NCBI GenBank assembly: GCA_017540915.1
Contig: JAFYAD010000148.1
Location: 1 to 20,143, forward strand
DNA from: Lachnospiraceae bacterium
GTDB lineage: Bacteria > Bacillota_A > Clostridia > Lachnospirales > Lachnospiraceae
Direction: 5' to 3'
DNA: 20,143 bases
Part shown: positions 15,383-20,143 of the stretch, piece after piece
Layout of the letters: every line of letters starts with the position of its first letter
Position numbering within the stretch: position 1 is the stretch's first letter
Translations under genes and position numbers: made by a program
Notes under the pieces: generated by a model
The model's input: only the letters and a program-made list of their open reading frames with translations
Databases searched by the model: none
Told to the model about the DNA's origin: nothing

Positions 15383-15455
15383 AAGCATCCCTCCCCTTCG
15401 TATGGTGACTTCTCCATCTGTCTATTCCTGTGAAAAAACAAATCTTTTCATTAAC

Positions 15456-15484
15456 ATTATACAATCGAAGCACTTAAAATACAA
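15456..15484 (-). promoter_or_regulatory. Sigma-A promoter of the EAL-HDOD/transporter operon
   Basis: TTGTAT (15484-15479), a 17-base spacer and a consensus TATAAT (15461-15456) lie about 70 bases before the EAL-HDOD start codon, just after the stop of the rhomboid gene. Confidence 0.7.
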
Positions 15485-15499
15485 CACAGATTTTACCTG

Positions 15500-16084
15500 T
15501 CACTCCACCAGCCTGTCTTTTCTGACATTCAGTGCGTAGCCTAAAACGCCACCCACGATACCGCCCAATATGTGCGCCATGTTGGAAATATTGTCGCGGA
15601 TCGTGAGACCGTCGATGACCTGCTGCCCTATGTAGAATACCATCACCAATATGAATGTGAGTGGTATCTCACCCTCCCTGAAACTGGTGAAGGATGACAG
15701 CATTATGAATGTGAACACAACTCCACTGGCGCCACACAGTGCTATGCCCGGGAAAAATATAAAGTTCACAAGACTGGTCACAAAGGCCGTTACGACCACC
15801 GCGAACCCCAATGTACCCGAACCGTATTTTTCCTCCAGCATCGGGCCCAACAGCAGCAGATAACTCATATTGCCTGCAAAATGTGCCATGTCCGCATGAC
15901 CGAAAATATGGGTAAATGCCCTGAGCCACGTAAACGGCGACAGCATAGACGCCCGGTATGTCGAAAACAGCAGTAAATTGGATCTTCCCGCCGTTACAAA
16001 ATTCAATATCGTGGCGATCAGGCTTACCCCTACTATCCCCAGCACCACAGGCGCATTAAATGTCAATTTTAATTTCTTTTTCAT
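15500..16084 (-). CDS. Rhomboid family intramembrane serine protease
   Basis: A 194-residue membrane protease with six hydrophobic segments, the minimal rhomboid fold. It cuts transmembrane helices of client proteins within the membrane. The catalytic dyad is present: Ser120 in GASG and His171 in NMAHILGGIVGG. The oxyanion and structural residues are in HFAGNMSYLLLLGPMLEEKYG (H68 and N72; shown here as two adjoining blocks, HFAGNMSYLLL and LGPMLEEKYG). The loop 1 region around FTWLRAFTHIFGH is as expected. The length is typical of small bacterial forms without extra domains. GAGGT precedes the ATG. It has its own promoter with unusual palindromes upstream. Native substrates are unknown. Confidence 0.9.
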   Translation of the reverse strand: MKKKLKLTFNAPVVLGIVGVSLIATILNFVTAGRSNLLLFSTYRASMLSPFTWLRAFTHIFGHADMAHFAGNMSYLLLLGPMLEEKYGSGTLGFAVVVTAFVTSLVNFIFFPGIALCGASGVVFTFIMLSSFTSFREGEIPLTFILVMVFYIGQQVIDGLTIRDNISNMAHILGGIVGGVLGYALNVRKDRLVE

Positions 16085-16166
16085 GCTCTGACCTCACTCA
16101 TGTAATATGTATAACACCTCAGGTCCAATGTCATATCGGATGTGAATATCAACATTGTCCCATAAT

Positions 16167-16180
16167 CCCCCCGAAGGGGA
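16167..16180 (-). other. C(UUCG)G tetraloop hairpin at the predicted 5' end of the rhomboid mRNA
   Basis: On the minus strand TCCCCTTCGGGGGG folds as CCCC-UUCG-GGGG, a very stable tetraloop. It begins about three bases after the transcription start predicted from the TATAAT at 16195-16190. Confidence 0.45.
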
Positions 16181-16189
16181 ACTTTGATT

Positions 16190-16195
16190 ATTATA
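16190..16195 (-). promoter_or_regulatory. Extended -10 promoter of the rhomboid gene
   Basis: TGGTATAAT on the minus strand is a consensus extended -10 element (TGnTATAAT), about 105 bases before the rhomboid ATG. No good -35 box is present at 17 bases, as usual for extended -10 promoters; the position is occupied by the flank of a palindrome. Confidence 0.6.
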
Positions 16196-16212
16196 CCACA
16201 AAGCAACGAGGA

Positions 16213-16234
16213 AAATGCAAATTTATTTGCATTT
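16213..16234. repeat. AT-rich palindrome near the -35 region of the rhomboid promoter
   Basis: AAATGCAAA (16213-16221) and TTTGCATTT (16226-16234) are perfect complements with a 4-base centre. Relative to the predicted start it covers about -30 to -51, a typical operator or activator position. Confidence 0.5.
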
Positions 16235-16248
16235 GACGACTGCCAATG

Positions 16249-16272
16249 ATAACAGACACTTGTGTCTGTTAT
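16249..16272. repeat. 24-bp palindrome upstream of the rhomboid promoter
   Basis: ATAACAGACAC and GTGTCTGTTAT (16249-16259 and 16262-16272) are perfect 11-bp complements with a 2-base centre. No T-tract follows on either side, so it looks like a protein-binding site rather than a terminator. Confidence 0.55.
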
Positions 16273-16299
16273 ACCCCATACTAGGGTTGTTTTCAAATT

Positions 16300-16332
16300 A
16301 AAAAAACCGGCACTCCCTCATGAGAGCGCCGG
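16300..16332 (-). terminator. Rho-independent terminator of the sugar importer operon
   Basis: On the minus strand CCGGCGCTC and GAGTGCCGG form a GC-rich stem with one G-T-type irregularity around a short loop, followed by TTTTTTTAATTTG. It starts nine bases after the stop of the last permease gene. Confidence 0.9.
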
Positions 16333-16341
16333 ATCACTTTA

Positions 16342-17385
16342 CTATGCATGTTTTCTCTTTTCCCTGTTCTTTAATACCACGCTCTGCAGGATGATGAAGA
16401 AGCACAGCATTCCGCCTGTGGTGATACTCTGCCACCAGGGATCGTTAAGTCCGCTGGAAACGACTATTTTCTTAATAGTGGTCAGTGACATTGTGCCAAA
16501 GAATGTTCCCAGCACATTGCCCACACCGCCTGTCAGCAGGGTTCCTCCGATGATGGATGAAGCGATGGCGTTCATCTCCATGCCGGCTGCATTCGTAGCA
16601 TTTCCGGCTCCGGTATGCATCATGAAAACATAACCCGAGATACCGCTCAAAAGACCGCTTATAATATAGCTGAAGAACCTTGTCCTCTTAACATTGATAC
16701 CCAGCATCAAAGCACTCTGCTGATTGCCGCCCATCGCATAAAAGCAGCGTCCCAGGCGCATGAACTGCAGCAATACGAACACTACTATAACACACAGCAG
16801 TGCTACCACAACACCGGGCTCCATACGCGCCGGTATGAGGTTACCGTTTTTGGCCACATATCCAAGCCATGGAATCTCGATCTTGGCATTCTGCATTGCC
16901 GCAAAGCCTTCGTGTTCTACCTTCTGCGGATTTACGGAAAGGATCGTCGTCATACCTCTCGCAAAGAACATTCCTGCCAGAGTCACTATGAAGGGCTGGA
17001 TCTCAAGATAACTGATAAGGAAACCGTGCACCAGTCCGAAAGCAAGACCAATGCCCAAAGCCAGCAATATTGATACGAAGATATTACCACCGTTATTGAG
17101 ATACAGTACACAGCTCATAACTACCAGAGATGTGACTGCGCCTACGCTGATATCGATACCGCCGCCTATCATGACTATAGTCAGTCCGCAGGACACGATG
17201 ATCAGGCTGGCATTATCATTGAGAAGGTCGAAGATCTGCTGCGCATGTAAAAATCCGCCCTGCAGCAGCACCACTGCCAAAAGATACATCACAAAAAAGA
17301 TAATGATGGTGATGGTCATCAGAAGCTGTGTATCTGTAAGCGGTTCTTTGTTTTTGTTCAGACTAACATTCTGTTTTTCACTCAT
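16342..17385 (-). CDS. yjfF: Sugar ABC transporter permease, YjfF-like
   Basis: A 347-residue inner-membrane permease of the BPD_transp_2 family (ribose/galactose-type importers), with about eight to ten helices. The best match from memory is YjfF of the E. coli galactofuranose importer: MIGGGIDISVGAVTSL, the block LAGMFFARGMTTILSV, EMNAIASSIIGGTLLTGGVG (MEMNAIASSIIGG plus TLLTGGVG), and WWQSITTGGMLCFFII at the end. It would pair with the YtfT-like permease as a heterodimer and is energised by the YtfR-like ATPase. Its ATG overlaps the stop of the upstream permease by four bases (ATGA), with AAAGGAG inside that gene. The operon terminator follows directly. Confidence 0.85.
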   Translation of the reverse strand: MSEKQNVSLNKNKEPLTDTQLLMTITIIIFFVMYLLAVVLLQGGFLHAQQIFDLLNDNASLIIVSCGLTIVMIGGGIDISVGAVTSLVVMSCVLYLNNGGNIFVSILLALGIGLAFGLVHGFLISYLEIQPFIVTLAGMFFARGMTTILSVNPQKVEHEGFAAMQNAKIEIPWLGYVAKNGNLIPARMEPGVVVALLCVIVVFVLLQFMRLGRCFYAMGGNQQSALMLGINVKRTRFFSYIISGLLSGISGYVFMMHTGAGNATNAAGMEMNAIASSIIGGTLLTGGVGNVLGTFFGTMSLTTIKKIVVSSGLNDPWWQSITTGGMLCFFIILQSVVLKNREKRKHA

Positions 17386-18464
17386 GCCTTTGCCGCTCCT
17401 TTCTCTGATGCTTCAATCTTTTTGCTGCGTATCTGTCCCATAAATTTTGAAAACTTACTCTTCACAACAGGAGATCCTATCACTACGAGGATGATGATGA
17501 CTATGGCCTTGTAGGCCTTAACATCCGTAGATGAAACCTTCATGGCGTACAGTGTGATGGTGAGCATCTGGATAACGTATGCTCCTATGATACTGCCGCT
17601 GATCTTGAACTTTCCACCGCCTAAGTTATTGCCGCCTATGGCAACAGCCAGGATCGCATCCATCTCCACATCCAACAGCAGTGTCTCATGGTTGATGAGT
17701 CCGAGTCGGCTTACGCCTATGCTGCCTGCAACCGCAACGCACAGTCCTAAGATTATGAAAGATAAAAGCTTTATAAACGTGGTGTTGATACCGTTAAGTC
17801 TTGCTGCACTTCCGTTGATACCCACCGACTGTGTCAGCAGTTCAAGTGATGTAAAACGAAATACCAGTTTGAACAGTATCGCTACTATGATGACTATGAG
17901 CACCGGCGTAGGTACCGGTATACCCGGTATGTAGCTGCCCCATGCCGATATGATGGGGCTCTCAACGGTAGGAGTTGCACCGCCGTTGATCCAGTATGCG
18001 ATGGAACGTCCGCAGGTGTACAATATCAATGTCGCTATCATGGGCTGTATCTTGAATATAGCGACCAACGAGCCGTTAAATGATCCGAAGATCATGGCAA
18101 CCACACAGGAACAAAGGAATGCCAATATTACCGTGCCTCCGTTGATGGAGGGAGAAGACTTCAAAACCTTTACGAACACACTGCCTGCAATGGCTGCGGC
18201 AGCGCCCACGCTGATATCCTGTCCTCCGCAGGCTGCTGTGACCAATGTCATACCCATGGCCAGAACCGCAAGTTCGCTGGCTCCGTTTATGATACTGATA
18301 AGGTTACCGGTCAGCACCAGATTTCCGTCGTTATTGGTAGTCACACCTATGCTGAAAAAGCTTATATCTCTGAAAATATTAAAGATAAACAGCAGCGCGA
18401 TCGCTATGAGAGGGATCGCCAGCTGACTTAAGTCCGCGTTAAAGAATTTCTTTTTATTCTTCAT
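17382..18464 (-). CDS. ytfT: Sugar ABC transporter permease, YtfT-like
   Basis: A 360-residue membrane permease, partner of the YjfF-like protein. Family features are MGMTLVTAACGGQDISVGAA (compare MGMTLVIATGGIDLSVGA in E. coli), FKIQPMIATLILYTCGRSIA, VGINGSAARLNGINTT, the coupling-loop region, and VEMDAILAVAIGGNNLGGGK. The N-terminal helix is preceded by a short basic stretch and the C-terminus is a charged tail of about 30 residues. The ATG overlaps the last 11 bases of the ATPase gene, with GGGAGGGGAGG just upstream inside that gene, so translation is coupled. Substrate is probably a furanose-form sugar, but importers of this subfamily also take arabinose or fructose. Confidence 0.85.
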   Translation of the reverse strand: MKNKKKFFNADLSQLAIPLIAIALLFIFNIFRDISFFSIGVTTNNDGNLVLTGNLISIINGASELAVLAMGMTLVTAACGGQDISVGAAAAIAGSVFVKVLKSSPSINGGTVILAFLCSCVVAMIFGSFNGSLVAIFKIQPMIATLILYTCGRSIAYWINGGATPTVESPIISAWGSYIPGIPVPTPVLIVIIVAILFKLVFRFTSLELLTQSVGINGSAARLNGINTTFIKLLSFIILGLCVAVAGSIGVSRLGLINHETLLLDVEMDAILAVAIGGNNLGGGKFKISGSIIGAYVIQMLTITLYAMKVSSTDVKAYKAIVIIILVVIGSPVVKSKFSKFMGQIRSKKIEASEKGAAKA

Positions 18465-19965
18465 TTTTTGCCTCCCCTCCCGCTATGGTCTTCATAACCT
18501 GCGCCTGATTCAAGTCACTTCCTTTGAGCTCGCCCACAATGTGACGGTCACGCATTACGATAAGTCTGCTGCAGGTACGCAGCATCTCCTCAACCTCGGA
18601 TGATATAAATGTGACACTCACATCATCCTCAGCGAGTTTGAGCACCAGCTTCTGTATCTCAAGCTTGGTACCTACATCGATACCACGGGTGGGCTCATCC
18701 AGTATCAGATACTCTGGATGGGTGAGCAGCCATCTGGCTAACAGCACCTTCTGCTGGTTTCCGCCGCTGAGTGAACCTATTGGTGTCTCACGGCTGGCTG
18801 TCTTAATGTTGAGAGCTTTAATGTACTCATCCGCAAAGGCCTCGGACTCACTTCGGCTGATAGGTTTGAAGAATCCGTTCATAACCTGAAGCGCCAGGAT
18901 GATATTCTCACGCACACTTAAGTCTGCAATGATACCATCGCGTTTTCTGTCCTCTGCCAGATAGCCGATACCATTCTTCATGGCGTCTATGGGCTTTGTG
19001 ATCTTGACGGGTTTTCCCTTTATCTTAACCGTTCCGCCATTAACTTTATCGGCTCCGAATATGGCTCTCACGCTCTCGCTTCGGCCGGATCCCAGAAGTC
19101 CGGTAAAGCCGTTGACCTCACCTTTTCTGATAGAGAAATCGAAGGGAAGCGCATCACTGCTGGAAAGATTTTCGGCTTCATACAGCACATCGCCCTTCTT
19201 GTGATTCTTTTCCTCGGTATCCGACAGGTTGTTGAGCTCATCCAGCTCTTTACCCATCATCTTGGCAACCAGCTGTACCTGCGGCAGATCCTGCACAAGA
19301 TACTCTCCTACCAGCTCACCGTTTCGTAAAACAGTGATCCTGTCACAGACCTCGTATACCTGCTCCAGGAAGTGAGTTACAAACACGATGCCTACGCCTC
19401 TCTCCCTGAGATCCCTCATGAGGCTGAAGAGCATGTTAACTTCCTTGTCATCCAGGGAAGATGTAGGCTCATCCAGTATCAAAACCTTACACTGCATATC
19501 TACAGCACGGGCGATAGCCACCATCTGCTGAACAGCCAGAGAACAGTTTCCCAGCTGTTTTTTGGCACCTGCGGGGATCTGCAGACTCTTCAGTATTTCG
19601 TCCGCGCGCTTCTCGTAATCCTTTTGTTTTACAAATGCGGCGTTATCACGACCGATAAACATATTCTCTGCAACAGTCAGATTCGGACACAGGGTGATCT
19701 CCTGATAAACCGTACTGATACCGTTGTTCTGTGCATCCTGTGGGGATCCTATGTGAACAACCTGTCCCTCCACTGTCACGGTTCCCTTATCCATAGGATA
19801 AACGCCTGTCAATATTTTTATCAGCGTAGATTTTCCCGCTCCGTTCTCGCCCATGAGAGCGTGTATCTCGCCCTTCCTCAATGTGAAATCCACATTGTGA
19901 AGCGCCAGAACTCCGGGAAAACGCTTTTCAATACCTGTCAGCTTCAGTAAGCAATCCTCCTGCAT
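18454..19965 (-). CDS. ytfR: Sugar ABC transporter ATPase with two nucleotide-binding domains, YtfR-like
   Basis: A 503-residue cytoplasmic ATPase that powers the importer. The first domain has a full Walker A (GENGAGKST, 39-47), Q-loop YQE, a divergent signature CSLAVQQ (141-147) and Walker B VLILDEPTSSLD. The second has a degenerate Walker A (GLLGSGRSE, about 289-297), a good signature LSGGNQQ (399-405) and Walker B ILDEPTRGID. This asymmetry is standard for RbsA/MglA/YtfR-type fused ATPases, which hydrolyse ATP mainly at one site. AGGGAGGT lies six bases before the ATG. It is the second gene of the importer operon, behind a probable leaky terminator, and overlaps the first permease gene. 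Confidence 0.92.
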   Translation of the reverse strand: MQEDCLLKLTGIEKRFPGVLALHNVDFTLRKGEIHALMGENGAGKSTLIKILTGVYPMDKGTVTVEGQVVHIGSPQDAQNNGISTVYQEITLCPNLTVAENMFIGRDNAAFVKQKDYEKRADEILKSLQIPAGAKKQLGNCSLAVQQMVAIARAVDMQCKVLILDEPTSSLDDKEVNMLFSLMRDLRERGVGIVFVTHFLEQVYEVCDRITVLRNGELVGEYLVQDLPQVQLVAKMMGKELDELNNLSDTEEKNHKKGDVLYEAENLSSSDALPFDFSIRKGEVNGFTGLLGSGRSESVRAIFGADKVNGGTVKIKGKPVKITKPIDAMKNGIGYLAEDRKRDGIIADLSVRENIILALQVMNGFFKPISRSESEAFADEYIKALNIKTASRETPIGSLSGGNQQKVLLARWLLTHPEYLILDEPTRGIDVGTKLEIQKLVLKLAEDDVSVTFISSEVEEMLRTCSRLIVMRDRHIVGELKGSDLNQAQVMKTIAGGEAKNEE

Positions 19966-20001
19966 GTAAATACCTCCCTAATCAAAAGCTTTGATCCATA
20001 G

Positions 20002-20047
20002 AAAAAGCGCAGCCAAACTGTCGTAAAATATACAGCCTGACTGCGCT
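20002..20047 (-). terminator. Intercistronic hairpin with T-tract, probable partial terminator
   Basis: On the minus strand AGCGCAG (20047-20041) pairs with CTGCGCT (20012-20006), with an inner CTGT/ACAG stem, and TTTTC follows. It lies between the binding protein and the ATPase gene. No new promoter is evident after it, so it is probably read through in part. Confidence 0.6.
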
Positions 20048-20067
20048 GTCCGGTCTATTTATATCGA

Positions 20068-20143
20068 TTATTCGCCCAAACCGTAGGTGTCAATATCTTC
20101 CTGAGTAAGTGTCTTAGCGTCAAAGCCCTTCTCTTCGTTAATG
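20068..20143 (-). CDS. ytfQ: C-terminal end of a sugar-binding lipoprotein (YtfQ-like), gene continues beyond the window
   Basis: Only 24 codons are visible, ending ...GFDAKTLTQEDIDTYGLGE before TAA. The sequence itself is too short to identify. The call as the periplasmic-type sugar-binding protein rests on position: it is directly upstream of the ATPase and two permeases, in the order seen for ytfQ-ytfR-ytfT-yjfF, and is separated by the kind of hairpin that commonly follows binding protein genes. The acidic end fits a secreted binding protein. Confidence 0.55.
   Translation of the reverse strand, partial: INEEKGFDAKTLTQEDIDTYGLGE

Noticed and set aside
16249..16272. 24-bp palindrome as a second terminator of the importer operon
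   Set aside because: There is no T-tract on either strand, and a full terminator already exists at 16300-16332.
1..20143. CRISPR array, tRNA or rRNA genes
   Set aside because: No regularly spaced direct repeats and no tRNA-like or rRNA-like segments were found on reading both strands by eye.

Overview
The window looks like a chromosomal segment from a low-to-mid GC Gram-positive anaerobe of the class Clostridia, most likely a Lachnospiraceae member of the Butyrivibrio type. This is an inference from gene content: an Rpn-type PD-(D/E)XK nuclease plus a fragment of a second one, a secreted protein with a BspA-like leucine-rich tail, a degenerate EAL-HDOD protein, a YkgJ-type cysteine cluster protein, and strong AGGAGG-type ribosome binding sites. 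No rRNA, tRNA or CRISPR array was seen. Nearly every gene is on the minus strand; the exception is one large lipoprotein gene at 7254-9878.

Left part (1-7250). The 5' end of an acyl-CoA synthetase gene leaves the window at base 1. From about 700 to 7110 there is a zone of decayed genes around a few intact ones. The remnants are the winged-helix tail of an ATPase_2-type protein, a possible acyltransferase tail, a headless RelB/DinJ antitoxin with a tailless YafQ-like toxin, an orphan second domain of a GspF/PilC platform protein, a frameshifted tail of a Fic protein, and a tail of a second Rpn gene. Intact genes within this zone are an Rpn nuclease, a small lipoprotein and a copper-exporting P-type ATPase (copA). 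CopA carries a CopZ-like metal-binding domain fused at its C-terminus, and that domain is preceded by its own Shine-Dalgarno sequence and ATG in frame. copA is abutted by broken genes on both sides, as expected of an inserted cassette.

Middle part (7250-16300). A large lipoprotein (+) converges on a gene for a YkgJ-family cysteine cluster protein, and the two share a bidirectional terminator. Next on the minus strand come a secreted leucine-rich-repeat protein, a DUF2156 (phosphatidylglycerol lysyltransferase-like) protein, an ArsB/NhaD/SLC13-type ion transporter co-transcribed with an EAL-HDOD signalling protein, and a rhomboid protease. The rhomboid gene's upstream region has two perfect palindromes and a C(UUCG)G hairpin at the predicted 5' end of the mRNA.

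Right part (16300-20143). A sugar importer operon on the minus strand is transcribed in the order ytfQ-like binding protein (only its C-terminus lies in the window), ytfR-like ATPase, ytfT-like permease, yjfF-like permease. The last three genes overlap each other. A hairpin with a short U-tract between the binding protein and ATPase genes probably lowers expression of the membrane components, and a strong terminator closes the operon. The best family match is the galactofuranose importer YtfQRT-YjfF, but related importers take other sugars.
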